64,000 nucleotides of DNA from JAOPZW01 sp963788935 (lineage in GTDB: Bacteria; Actinomycetota; Thermoleophilia; Solirubrobacterales; Solirubrobacteraceae): positions 744,001 through 808,000 of the forward strand of contig CAWBIM010000004.1 in assembly GCA_963788935.1 (NCBI GenBank). Direction: 5' to 3'. Shown here one piece after another: positions 1 to 8,512 of the stretch; within the stretch, counting starts at the first letter, position 1, and every line of letters starts with the position of its first letter. The notes beneath the pieces were generated by a model. That model saw only the letters and a list, made by a program, of their open reading frames with translations, was not told the origin of the DNA and searched no databases. Both the position numbers and the translations under genes were made by a program.

Positions 1-1308
1 CTGCTGCGCACCGAGCAGGCGGCGCGGCGCGCGAGCGAGGCCGCCCACGCCCGCGTGCGCCTGCTCGCCGATGCGAGCGCGCTCCTCGAGCGCGCGGTGA
101 GCGACGACGCGTCGCTGCAGGACGTGGCCGAGCTGCTCGTCGCGCAGGTCTCGGACGCGGCGATCATCGACGTGCTCGGCCTCGACGGCCGGATCCGCCG
201 CCTCGGCGCGGCGTCGCGGGCGCCGGGCGGCGATCGCGTGCTCGCGCAGCTGGCCGAAGGCGAGCGCCTCCAGCGCCGCGCCGACCACCCGATCCCGCGC
301 GCGCTGCGCGAGCAGCAGGCGGCGTTCCTCGACGACCCGGCCGAGCGCTACATGCGCGACGTCGCGCGCGACGAGGCGGACATCGCCCGCTTCCGCGAGG
401 CGGCCGGCCGCAGCCTCGCGGTCGTCCCGCTGGTCGCTCGCGGGCGGTCGGTCGGGGTCCTCACCATCGGCTGGCAGCGAGCCGGGCGCCGGCCGGCACG
501 CGACGAGTGGAGCCTCGTGGAGGCGCTCGCGCAGCGGATCGCGCTCGCGGTCGACAGTGCCCTGCAGTACCAGGAGCGGGCGTACGTGGCGCGGACGCTC
601 CAGCAGAGCCTGCTGCCCGGCACGCTGCCCGCGGTGCCGGGCGCCGACCTCGCGGCCGAGTACGTGCCCGCGGGCGAGGGCATGGAGGTGGGCGGCGACT
701 TCTTCGACGTGTTCGCGATCGGCGACGCGGACGAGTGGGCGCTCGTCATCGGCGACGTCTGCGGCAAGGGCGCCGAGGCGGCGGCGGTCACCGCGCTGGC
801 CCGGTACACGCTGCGCGCCGTGTCGACGCGCTCCCCCTCGCCCGCGGCGACGCTCGCGACGCTCAACGAGGAGATGCTGCGCCAGATGCCCGAGCCGCGG
901 TTCCTCACCGCGGTCCTCGGTCACCTCACGGTGCGTCCGGGCGGCGACGCGGAGGGCACGCTCGCCTCGGGCGGCCACCTGCCGCCGCTGTTCCTGCGCG
1001 CCGGCGGGACGCCCGAGGTCGCCGCGTGCAGCGGGACGCTCCTCGGCGTCGAGCCCGACGCGGAGGCCACCGACTGCCCGTTCACGCTCGGCCCGGGCGA
1101 CGCGCTCGTGCTCTACACCGACGGCATCACGGAGGCGCGGGTCGACCGCCCGCTCTCGCCCGAGGCGCTCGCCGCCGCGCTCCAGGCGTCGCTCGCCGAC
1201 GGCGCGGCCGCGATCGCCCGCCGCGCGGTCGCACTCGCCGAGGAGCAGGCCGAGGACGGCCTGCGCGACGACGTCGCCGTGCTCGTGGTGCGGATCGACG
1301 AGGCGTGA
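1..1308 (+). CDS. GAF-SpoIIE serine phosphatase, 5' truncated
   Basis: PP2C-type (SpoIIE/RsbU-like) protein phosphatase, the kind that dephosphorylates anti-anti-sigma factors in partner-switching stress pathways. The frame is open from base 1, so the true start lies outside the window; the first internal start is GTG at 55. From that GTG, residues 10-175 form a GAF-like sensor domain and 180-415 the phosphatase. The metal-binding acidic motifs GGDFFD, IGDVCGKG and YTDGITEAR are all intact, so an active enzyme is expected. The stop is at 1306-1308. An N-terminal PAS or response-regulator domain may be missing upstream. Family is firm; the signal sensed is unknown. Confidence 0.9.
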   Translation: MLRTEQAARRASEAAHARVRLLADASALLERAVSDDASLQDVAELLVAQVSDAAIIDVLGLDGRIRRLGAASRAPGGDRVLAQLAEGERLQRRADHPIPRALREQQAAFLDDPAERYMRDVARDEADIARFREAAGRSLAVVPLVARGRSVGVLTIGWQRAGRRPARDEWSLVEALAQRIALAVDSALQYQERAYVARTLQQSLLPGTLPAVPGADLAAEYVPAGEGMEVGGDFFDVFAIGDADEWALVIGDVCGKGAEAAAVTALARYTLRAVSTRSPSPAATLATLNEEMLRQMPEPRFLTAVLGHLTVRPGGDAEGTLASGGHLPPLFLRAGGTPEVAACSGTLLGVEPDAEATDCPFTLGPGDALVLYTDGITEARVDRPLSPEALAAALQASLADGAAAIARRAVALAEEQAEDGLRDDVAVLVVRIDEA

Positions 1309-1355
1309 TGCACCGCCGCCGATGACTTCTCCGCCCGAGGACGGTCCATAGCGCC

Positions 1356-1991
1356 ATGAGCAACGTCACCTCTCAACTGTCCATCTCCCTCGACGGCTTC
1401 GTCGCGGGGCCGAACCAGAGCGTCGACAACCCGATCGGCGAGGGCGGCATGCGCCTGCACCAGTGGGTCCTCGCGACCGACACGTGGAACAAGCAGCACG
1501 GCTCCGATGCGGGCGAGCGGACCGCCGACTCGCAGGTGGCCGAGGAGATCGCCCAGGGCATCGGCGCCTACATCATGGGCCGCAACATGTTCGGCCCCGA
1601 CCGCGGGCCGTGGGACCTCGAGTGGCGCGGCTGGTGGGGCGAGGACCCGCCGTACCACACCCCCGTCTACGTCCTCTGCCACCACGAGCGCGAGCCGCTC
1701 CCGATGCAGGGCGGCACGACCTTCCACTTCGTCACGGACGGGATCGAGTCCGCGCTCGAGCAGGCCCGAGCGGCGGCCGGCGACCTCGACGTCTCGATCG
1801 CGGGCGGCGCGAGCACGGTCCGACAGTTCCTGCGCGCCGGGCTGCTCGACCAGCTCCACCTGCACATCGCCCCGGTCGTCCTGGGTTCCGGCGAGCGCCT
1901 GCTCGAGGACGTCGGCGACCCGACCTTCGAGCCGGTCGAGGTCGTCGCGTCGCCGACGGTGACGCACGTGAAGTACCGCGTGGTGCGCTGA
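1356..1991 (+). CDS. RibD C-terminal/dihydrofolate reductase-like protein
   Basis: 211-residue protein of the dihydrofolate-reductase-like fold (RibD C-terminal domain family), typically an NADPH-dependent reductase whose substrate is unknown outside riboflavin synthesis. It opens with the family signature LSISLDGFVAGPNQS, carries the IMGRNMFG strand-helix near residue 70, and ends with the conserved IAGGASTVRQFLRAGLLDQ helix and the VVLGSGERL strand. There is no deaminase domain, so it is not a complete RibD. The ATG at 1356 fits the family N-terminus. It stands alone between the phosphatase and a hairpin at 1992. Confidence 0.85.
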   Translation: MSNVTSQLSISLDGFVAGPNQSVDNPIGEGGMRLHQWVLATDTWNKQHGSDAGERTADSQVAEEIAQGIGAYIMGRNMFGPDRGPWDLEWRGWWGEDPPYHTPVYVLCHHEREPLPMQGGTTFHFVTDGIESALEQARAAAGDLDVSIAGGASTVRQFLRAGLLDQLHLHIAPVVLGSGERLLEDVGDPTFEPVEVVASPTVTHVKYRVVR

Positions 1992-2012
1992 GCCCTCGCG
2001 GACGTCGAGGGT
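1992..2012 (+). terminator. Hairpin just after the reductase stop codon
   Basis: Arms ccctcg (1993-1998) and cgaggg (2006-2011) pair around a 7-nt loop, extended by a G-U pair, one base after the TGA. No U-tract follows, as is usual for actinobacterial terminators. The gene downstream is on the other strand, so a terminator makes sense. Confidence 0.45.
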
Positions 2013-2196
2013 TCCGGCGTCGGTGGCTGCGGGTCCGTCTCGACCGGGGACCCCGCCACGCCGCCGGCCGGGACCCTCGCGTGGCGTGCGGGCGATCGCC
2101 GACGCCGCGTCGACGGGCCCCTGACCGCCGTCCGCGGCCCCGCACGCCCCACCGCGCCCGCGCGGGACTCGCTGCGGCTGCCCCCGTGCGTCGCCC

Positions 2197-2995
2197 TCAG
2201 CGCTCGGCGACGTACAACGACTGCGCCGCGAGCCCGATGGCCCCGGCCTCGTCGTAGAGCGTGGACGCGGCGAGGCCGACGCCCGTGGGCTCGACGCGCG
2301 TGCGGGCGTCGAGCATCACCCACTCCCCCACGGGATCGCGGCGCAGGTGGATCGTGAGGTCGGTGTTCACGAAGAGGTGGCGGTCGAAGTCGAGGATGCG
2401 GCTCACGCCGTTGCCGAAGTCGGCCGCCGCCACGACGCGCGCGAGCGGCGACGGGCTCGGCGCCCTCGACGAGCGGACGCGCGAAACGGAACCAGACGAG
2501 GCCGGGGCCGCGGTCGTAGGTCGTCCCCGCGGCGAAGCGGATCTCCATCGCCGTGCGGTGGAAGCCCTCGGCGTCGGGCGGCTCGAGCGGGAAGTCCGAC
2601 GGCACGCCGGACGCGGGCCCGCCGCCGCCGGGGATCGCGTCCTCGTCGGGCCCCGGGCGCAGGCCGCCGACCTCCCCGCGGCGCAGGCGCATCGCCCGCA
2701 GCCGCACGACCGGCGCGCCGTCGGCGTCGACGAGGTCGGCCTCCACGAGCTGCAGCCGCCCGCCCGGTCGCACGAGCCGCGTCACCACCCGCAGCGGCCC
2801 GCCCACCGGCACCGGGCCGACGAAGTCGTAGGTGAGCCGGGCCACGTGCATGTCCGGCTCCACGACCGCCTCGGCCAGCAGCGCGGCGGGCGCGCCGCCG
2901 TGCTGGGCGCCCGGGTCCCACGGGCCGCGCGAGTGCGCGGTCGGCACGAACGTGTCCCCCTCGCGGCGGAAGACCGGCTCGAGCGCGGCGCTCAG
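2197..2995 (-). CDS. TesB-like acyl-CoA thioesterase family protein (frameshifted)
   Basis: Double-hotdog thioesterase family protein, expected to hydrolyse acyl-CoA esters. The N-terminal part (GPWDPGAQHGGAPAALLA, then a long first hotdog) and the C-terminal part (AAADFGNGVSRILDFDRHLF, then HLRRDPVGEWVMLDART) are both typical but lie in different frames. One extra C in the CCC at about 2453 explains the break; with it removed the product is about 265 residues. No ATG or GTG sits at the expected N-terminus. A CTG at 2995, overlapping the upstream DUF3052 stop, is the best guess, so the start is uncertain. It ends the operon hydrolase - DUF3052 - thioesterase. Confidence 0.75.
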
Positions 2996-3399
2996 CGCAG
3001 CTCCTTGCGGATCACGAGGCGCAGGCCCGACCACGTCGCGTCGATCGCCGCGACCTTGGTGTCGACGAGACCGGTCGGCAGCGCGACGTCGCGGACGACG
3101 TCCTCGGTCATGTCCGTCGCGACCCCCGAGGCGCGCTTGGGCCACGCGATCCACAGCATCCCGGCGGGCGCGAGCGCGGCCCGCAGGCGCGGCAGGCGCC
3201 GCTCGAGGTCGCGCCGCGCGGTGACGAAGCAGACGACCAGGTCGAGCGGCCCGCGCAGCTGCCGGCGCACCGTCACGTCCTCGGGCAGCTCGCCGAGGAG
3301 CGCGTCGAAGCCGTCGGGCGCGTCGACGTAGGCGACGGCGAACCCGGGCTTGAATCCCAGCTTCTTCGGCAGCGGCGTCCCGCTGTACCCGGCGCTCAC
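2992..3399 (-). CDS. DUF3052 family protein
   Basis: 135-residue protein of DUF3052, a family of unknown function common in actinobacteria. It has the N-terminal GYSGTPLPKKLGFKPG signature and the core PAGMLWIAWPKRASG. The fold resembles a degenerate methyltransferase-like Rossmann unit, but no SAM-binding glycine motif is visible. The start is the GTG at 3399, embedded in the stop of the upstream hydrolase (gtgtga), which implies translational coupling. Its stop overlaps the proposed thioesterase start. No function can be assigned. Confidence 0.85.
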   Translation of the reverse strand: MSAGYSGTPLPKKLGFKPGFAVAYVDAPDGFDALLGELPEDVTVRRQLRGPLDLVVCFVTARRDLERRLPRLRAALAPAGMLWIAWPKRASGVATDMTEDVVRDVALPTGLVDTKVAAIDATWSGLRLVIRKELR

Positions 3400-4185
3400 A
3401 CCCGCCCGGCCACGTCCGCGATGAGCTTCGACAGCTGGCTGCCCTGCCAGGCGATCGGCGACTTGCCCTCCTCCTCGACGACGAGCTCCGCGCCCGGGAT
3501 CGTCCGGGCGTAGGCCTCACCGATCGCGAGCGGGTGGCCGGGGTCAGCCTCGTCGCGGTCGGCGACGACGACCGTCGGGACCTCGATCGCGCCGAGCGCC
3601 TCGATCGACGGGAACGGGCGCGAGCGCGGGACGGCGCCGAGCGCGTCCGCCAGGGCCTCGGGGTGCTCGTGTTCGGCGAGGCGCTGGCGGATGACCCGGA
3701 AAACCGTGTCGCTTCCACTCCTCGGGGACGCCCGGGTCGCCGTAGGCCTCGACGAACCCCTCGACGCCGCCGGTCCGCAGGCCCTCGGCCAGCGCGTCCC
3801 AGCGGGCGAGCGAGTCCGCGTCGCCGAACCCCTCGTCGTCGTAGGCCGGCGTGATCACCACGAGCGCGGCCACCCGCTCGGGCTGCTCCAACGCGAGGCG
3901 CAGGATGGTGTGCGCCCCCATCGAGGCGCCGGCCAGGACCGCCCGCTCGACCCCGCGCTCGTCGAGGACGCCGACGAGGTCGTCGCGGAGGTCCTCGTAG
4001 CGGTAGGCGTCGGGCGAGGGCGCCGGATCCGACCGCCCGTGGGCGCGCGCGTCGTAGGCGATCACGCGGTGCCCGGAGCGCTCGAGGGCCTTCGAGCCCA
4101 TCACGACGTAGCGGTTCGTGGCGGTCAGCCCGTGCAGCAGGACGACGGGCGTCCCCTCCCCCGCCTCGGTCACGTAGAGATCCAC
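3396..4185 (-). CDS. Alpha/beta hydrolase (frameshifted)
   Basis: Alpha/beta-hydrolase-fold enzyme of about 262 residues. Visible are the oxyanion region PVVLLHGLTATN, the YDARAHGRSDPAP strand, and the nucleophile elbow AGASMGAHT with the catalytic Ser. The frame breaks near 3711 after the residues EEWK; dropping one C restores DTVFRVIRQRLAEHEHP and carries on to a C-terminus ending LSKLIADVAGRV and a TGA at 3396. The GTG at 4185 is the start and faces the divergent thioredoxin gene. Substrate is unknown. Likely cotranscribed with the DUF3052 and thioesterase genes. Confidence 0.8.
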
Positions 4186-4196
4186 GGGCGGAGTCC

Positions 4197-4202
4197 TATC
4201 AT
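4197..4202 (+). promoter_or_regulatory. Probable -10 element (TATCAT) of the thioredoxin gene
   Basis: TATCAT ends 7 nt before the ATG at 4210, which would place the transcript start at or next to the A of the start codon (leaderless). The -35 region is poor. Confidence 0.4.
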
Positions 4203-4209
4203 CGCTCGC

Positions 4210-4953
4210 ATGGCCGTCATCGATGTCACTGAACAGGACTTCGAGCGCGACGTCATCGAGCGCTCCCGGGAGGTCCCCGTCGTCGTCGACTTCTGGGCCG
4301 AATGGTGCGGCCCGTGCCGACAGCTCGGGCCGGCGCTCGAGAAGGCGGCGAACGCCCGCGAGGGCCAGGTCGTCCTCGCGAAGCTCGACACGGACGCGAA
4401 TCCCGGCATCTCGCGCGCGTTCCAGATCCAGGGCATCCCCGCGGTGAAGGCGTTCAAGGACGGCCGCGTCGTGGACGAGTTCGTCGGCGCCGTCCCGCCC
4501 GCGCAGGTCGAGCGCTTCTTCGACGGCCTCGTGCCCAACGAGGCCGACGCGCTCGTGGCCGCGGGCGACGAGGCGTCGCTGCGCCGCGCGCTCGACCTCG
4601 ACCCCAAGCGCTCGGACGCCGCGGTCGCGCTGGCCGAGATGCTCTACGCCCGCGGGGAGCGCGACGAGGCGCTCGGGCTCGTCGAGAACGTCGCGGGGAA
4701 CTTCCGCGCCGACGGCCTCGCCGCGCGGATGCGCCTCGAGGACCAGGACGCCGTCGACCTCGACGAGGCCTTCCGCGCCCTCGACGCGGACGATCACGAG
4801 CGCGCGCTCGAGCTCCTGATCGGCGCGATCCCGAGCGCCGACGGCCACAAGGACGATGTCCGCCGCGTCGTCGTCGCCGTGCTCGACCGGCTCGGGGTCG
4901 ACGACCCGCTCGCCCGCGCCGCCCGCCGGCGGCTGGCCGCGGCGTTGTACTGA
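4210..4953 (+). CDS. Thioredoxin-TPR protein, CnoX/YbbN-like co-chaperone
   Basis: 247-residue cytosolic protein with an N-terminal thioredoxin domain (residues 1-105) and a C-terminal all-helical TPR-like domain (about 110-245). The active site is WCGPC, with Cys33 and Cys36 both present; many CnoX/YbbN proteins lack this pair, so this one should be redox-active. The family protects proteins from oxidation and hands them to chaperones. It starts at ATG 4210 and is coupled to the next gene through a TGATG overlap, so it is made together with a PLP enzyme. Confidence 0.88.
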   Translation: MAVIDVTEQDFERDVIERSREVPVVVDFWAEWCGPCRQLGPALEKAANAREGQVVLAKLDTDANPGISRAFQIQGIPAVKAFKDGRVVDEFVGAVPPAQVERFFDGLVPNEADALVAAGDEASLRRALDLDPKRSDAAVALAEMLYARGERDEALGLVENVAGNFRADGLAARMRLEDQDAVDLDEAFRALDADDHERALELLIGAIPSADGHKDDVRRVVVAVLDRLGVDDPLARAARRRLAAALY

Positions 4954-6119
4954 TGGCCACCGAAGCGACGCCGCTCACCTCCGTCCGCGAGCGCTTCCCC
5001 GGCCTCCGCGACGGCTGGGCCCGCCTCGACGGCCCGGCCGGGACGCAGATGGTCGACGTCGCGATCGACGCCATGGCGGACTTCATGCGCAGCGGCGACA
5101 ACGCCAACCACGGCGGCGCGTTCCGCGCCGCCGAGGCGACCGACGAGCTCGTCGCGACCGCGCGCGAGACCGTCGGCCGGCTGCTCGGCGGCGACCCGCG
5201 CGGCATCGCGTTCGGGCCGAGCATGACCGCGCTGACGCTGCGCTTCGCCGCGACGATCGGCCGCGACCTCGGCCCGGGCGACGAGGTCGTCTGCACACGG
5301 CTCGACCACGACGCGAACGTCTCGCCGTGGGTCATCGCCGCCGAGCGCGCCGGCGCGACCGTGCGCTTCGCCGACCCCGAGCCCGGAACCCTCGAGCTGC
5401 CCGGCGCGGCGGTCGAGGCGGTGCTGTCGGAGCGCACCCGCTGGGTCGCCGTCACGGCCGCGAGCAACGCCGTCGGCACGGTTCCCGAGCTGCCGGAGAT
5501 CGTCGCCGCGGCCCACGGCGCCGGGGCCAAGGTCTACGTCGACGCCGTCCACGCGACCCCGCACCGGGCGATCGACGTCGAGGCGCTCGGCTGCGACGCG
5601 CTCGCCTGCTCGGCCTACAAGTGGTTCGGCCCGCACACCGCGGTGGTGTGGATCCGCCCGGAGCTGTTCGAGACGCTCCGCCCCGACAAGCTGCGGCCGT
5701 CGAGCGACGAGATCCCCGACCGCTTCGAGCTCGGGACGCTCCCGTTCGAGTCCGTCGCCGGCGTCCGCGCCGCCGCGGAGTTCCTGCTCTCGCTCGACCG
5801 CGACGACCTGCGGGCGCACGAGGACGCGCTGCTCGCCCAGATGCTCGACGGCCTGCGGGCGATCGACGGCGTGACCGTCCACGGCGACGCGCGCGACCGC
5901 GCGCCGACCGTCATGTTCACCGTCGCCGGGCGCACGTCGACCGAGGTCGCCCACGCGCTCGCCGCCGAGCGGATCGCCGTCTGGGACGGCAACTACTACG
6001 CCCTCGAGCTCTTCGAGCACCTCGGCCTCGAGGGCGAGGGCGCCGTCCGCGCGGGCGCGGTCGCCTACACCGACGAGGAGGACGTGCGCCGCCTCGTCGA
6101 GGCGGTGGGCCGCCTGTAG
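4953..6119 (+). CDS. Class V aminotransferase, cysteine-desulfurase-like
   Basis: 388-residue fold-type I PLP enzyme of the cysteine-desulfurase-like subgroup of class V aminotransferases. The PLP lysine lies in CSAYKWFGPH, the upstream aspartate in VYVDAVHATPH, and the phosphate-binding region is FGPSMTALT. The catalytic cysteine of true desulfurases, expected in the mobile loop well after the lysine, is not present; this region reads FELGTLPFESVAG. Sulfur mobilisation by the usual mechanism is therefore doubtful, and the substrate is unknown. The start ATG overlaps the thioredoxin stop. Confidence 0.85.
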   Translation: MATEATPLTSVRERFPGLRDGWARLDGPAGTQMVDVAIDAMADFMRSGDNANHGGAFRAAEATDELVATARETVGRLLGGDPRGIAFGPSMTALTLRFAATIGRDLGPGDEVVCTRLDHDANVSPWVIAAERAGATVRFADPEPGTLELPGAAVEAVLSERTRWVAVTAASNAVGTVPELPEIVAAAHGAGAKVYVDAVHATPHRAIDVEALGCDALACSAYKWFGPHTAVVWIRPELFETLRPDKLRPSSDEIPDRFELGTLPFESVAGVRAAAEFLLSLDRDDLRAHEDALLAQMLDGLRAIDGVTVHGDARDRAPTVMFTVAGRTSTEVAHALAAERIAVWDGNYYALELFEHLGLEGEGAVRAGAVAYTDEEDVRRLVEAVGRL

Positions 6120-6155
6120 CGGTGCCGTCGTCCGGCGGCTCTACGGTTCCGGGCC

Positions 6156-6947
6156 ATGGACCTCGGGCTCGCCGGCAAGGTGGCGTTGGTGGGCGGCGCG
6201 AGCCGCGGGCTCGGCCGCGCGACGGCCGAGCGCCTGGCCGCCGAGGGGGCGAAGGTGATGATGAGCTCACGGTCCGCGGGCACGCTCGGCCACGCCGCCG
6301 GGGCGATCCGGGCGCTGACCGGCGCCCAGATCCGCACCGTCGCCGCGGACGTGACCCATCCGGCCGACTGCACGCGGATGGTCGCCGCAACGGTCGAGGC
6401 CTTCGGCGGCCTCGACATCCTCGTCACGAACATGGGCGGCCCGCCCTACGGCCCGGCCGCCGGGCGCTCCGACGAGGAGTGGGAGGCGGCGTTCGACCTC
6501 GTGACGCTGAGCGTGATCCGGCTCGCGCGCGTCGCCCTCCCCCACCTGCGCGAGCGCCGCGGCGTGATCGTGAACATCACGACCCCCGGCGTGCACCAGC
6601 TCGTCCCGGAGACCGCGCTGTCGACGATCCCGCGGCTCGCGACGGCCGGCTTCGCCAAGTACCTCGCGACCGAGGTCGCGCCCGACGGCGTGCGGGTCAA
6701 CAGCGTGCTCCCGGGCTGGATCGACACGGACCGCACGGTCGAGCTGGCCGAGGCCGAGGCGCGCGAGCGCGGCGTGCCGATCGACGACGTCTACGCCGAG
6801 CAGGCCGAGGCGATCCCGATGCGGCGGTTCGGCACCGCCGACGACATCGCCGACGCGATCGCCTTCCTCGCCTCCGAGCGCGCCGGGTACGTCACGGGCG
6901 CGAGCCTTCGCGTCGACGGCGGGTGGACGCGCTCGACCGTCGCGTAG
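6156..6947 (+). CDS. SDR family oxidoreductase
   Basis: 263-residue short-chain dehydrogenase/reductase with a Rossmann fold. The cofactor motif GGASRGLGRA is at residues 14-23, the NMGG strand near 94 and the PGWIDT segment near 187. The usual YxxxK catalytic pair is not obvious: the expected stretch reads TIPRLATAGFAKY, keeping the lysine but not a tyrosine four residues before it. The C-terminal RVDGGWTRS is typical of FabG-like SDRs. Upstream TACGGT at 6142 sits 8 nt from the ATG. Substrate unknown; a 12-nt gap separates it from the AraC gene. Confidence 0.85.
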   Translation: MDLGLAGKVALVGGASRGLGRATAERLAAEGAKVMMSSRSAGTLGHAAGAIRALTGAQIRTVAADVTHPADCTRMVAATVEAFGGLDILVTNMGGPPYGPAAGRSDEEWEAAFDLVTLSVIRLARVALPHLRERRGVIVNITTPGVHQLVPETALSTIPRLATAGFAKYLATEVAPDGVRVNSVLPGWIDTDRTVELAEAEARERGVPIDDVYAEQAEAIPMRRFGTADDIADAIAFLASERAGYVTGASLRVDGGWTRSTVA

Positions 6948-6959
6948 CATCGGACGGGG

Positions 6960-7751
6960 ATGTACCGCGAGCTCGCCCCGTCCCCGGAGATCGCCGCGCA
7001 CGTCGCCACCGTCTGGATGCGCGGCCCCGAGCCCGCCGCGCGCGAGCACCGCATCGTCCCCGACGCCTGCGCCGACATCGTCTGGATCACCGGGCGCCGC
7101 CTGCTCGTCGCCGGCCCGGCGACCGGCCCCGTGCTCTCGACCATCCCGGAGGGCGGCTCCGCCGTCGGCGTGCGCTTCCGCGTCGGCGCCGCGGGCAGCG
7201 CGCTGGGCGTCGCCGCCGGCGATCTGCTGGACGATCACGTCCCGCTCGACGCCGTGTGGGGCCGGGACGGCGGCGAGTTGGCCGAGCGCCTCGCGGACGC
7301 CCGGACGCCCGCCGAGGCCGTGCAAGCGCTGACCGCCGCGGTCGCCCGCCGCCTGCCGCCGCCCGCGGCGATCGACCCGCTCGTACGCGCCGCCGCGCTC
7401 GGCGCCCGCGAGCCGCGCCGGCCCGTCGATGACCTGCGCGGCGACCTCGGGATCGGCGCGCGCCAGCTCCGCCGCCGCTTCCACGACGCGGTCGGCTACG
7501 GCCCCAAGACGCTCCAGCGCGTGCTGCGCTTCCAGCGCTTCCTCGCCCTCGCCCGGCGGCCCGCCCCGCCCGGCGACGCGCCCGACCTCGCCCGCCTGGC
7601 CTTCGAGGCCGGCTACGCCGACCAGGCCCACCTCACCCGCGAGTGCACGCGGCTGGCGGGCCTGCCGCCCGCCGCGCTGCTCGCCACCGGCGCGGGGCCG
7701 GGCGGCGAGCGCCTCGGGTCGTCGGCGGCCGACGCGGCGATGGCCGCCTGA
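6960..7751 (+). CDS. AraC-family transcriptional regulator
   Basis: 263-residue regulator with an N-terminal cupin-like ligand region of the DUF6597 type (residues 1-125) and a C-terminal double-HTH AraC domain (about 150-245). Typical features are LRRRFHDAVGYGPKTLQRVLRFQRFL and the closing FEAGYADQAHLTREC helix. TAGCAT at 6945-6950 overlaps the stop of the SDR gene and lies 9 nt before the ATG, so the gene may have its own leaderless transcript. The nearest plausible targets are the flanking SDR and VOC genes; this is inference. Confidence 0.9.
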   Translation: MYRELAPSPEIAAHVATVWMRGPEPAAREHRIVPDACADIVWITGRRLLVAGPATGPVLSTIPEGGSAVGVRFRVGAAGSALGVAAGDLLDDHVPLDAVWGRDGGELAERLADARTPAEAVQALTAAVARRLPPPAAIDPLVRAAALGAREPRRPVDDLRGDLGIGARQLRRRFHDAVGYGPKTLQRVLRFQRFLALARRPAPPGDAPDLARLAFEAGYADQAHLTRECTRLAGLPPAALLATGAGPGGERLGSSAADAAMAA

Positions 7752-7776
7752 CCGGGCGGTCTGCGATCCTCGGCCC

Positions 7777-8505
7777 GTGATCGACCACGCCGACATCCGG
7801 GCCTCGGACCGCGAGGCGTCCGAGCGCTTCTACCGGACCGTCCTGGCGCCGCTCGGCATCGAGCAGACCTACACCGACGAGGACCACACCGCGTGGAACG
7901 ACTTCTCGATCGCGCCGGCCGAGACGCCCGAGCGGGTCACGCGCCGCCTGCACATCGGGTTCGTCGCCGCCTCGCGCGAGCTCGTCGAGGCATTCTGGGA
8001 GACCGGCCGCGGCGCGGGCTACGCCGACGACGGCGAGCCCGGCCCGCGCCCGCAGTACCGCTACGACTACTACGGCGCGTTCCTGCTCGACCCCGACGGC
8101 AACAGCGCCGAGGCCGTCCACCACGGCGATCTCAGCCGCGACGGCAACGTCGACCACCTCTGGATCCGGGTCGCGGACGTGCGCGCGGCGCAGGCGTTCT
8201 ACGCCACGATCGCTCCCCACGCCGACCTGCACCAGGGCTTCGACAAGCCCGACCACGTGCACTTCACGACCGGCAGCGGGTCGTTCTCGCTCGTGTCCGG
8301 CGAGCCGACGGCGAACCTCCACCTCGCCTTCGGCGCGACCGAGGACGCGACGGTCGACGCCTTCCACGCCGCGGCGACGGGCGCCGGCTACCGCGACAAC
8401 GGCGCGCCGGGCGAGCGGGCCGTCTACCACCCGGGCTACTACGGCGCGTTCGTGCTCGACCCCGACGGCAACAACATCGAGGTCGTCAACCACAACCGCG
8501 GCTGA
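7777..8505 (+). CDS. Tandem VOC/glyoxalase-fold protein
   Basis: 242-residue protein made of two vicinal-oxygen-chelate domains in tandem. The halves share the repeated motif YGAFLLDPDGNSAEAVHH (near residue 96) and YGAFVLDPDGNNIEVVNH (near 222), and each has an HxxI/L-type N-terminal metal strand. Members act as dioxygenases, glyoxalases or resistance proteins; the substrate cannot be told from sequence. The start is GTG at 7777, 25 nt after the AraC gene, suggesting joint expression. Confidence 0.85.
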   Translation: MIDHADIRASDREASERFYRTVLAPLGIEQTYTDEDHTAWNDFSIAPAETPERVTRRLHIGFVAASRELVEAFWETGRGAGYADDGEPGPRPQYRYDYYGAFLLDPDGNSAEAVHHGDLSRDGNVDHLWIRVADVRAAQAFYATIAPHADLHQGFDKPDHVHFTTGSGSFSLVSGEPTANLHLAFGATEDATVDAFHAAATGAGYRDNGAPGERAVYHPGYYGAFVLDPDGNNIEVVNHNRG

Positions 8506-8512
8506 GCCCCGG

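Noticed and set aside
4953..6119. Calling the class V enzyme a cysteine desulfurase (sufS/iscS)
   Set aside because: The catalytic loop cysteine is absent and there are no suf or isc genes nearby.
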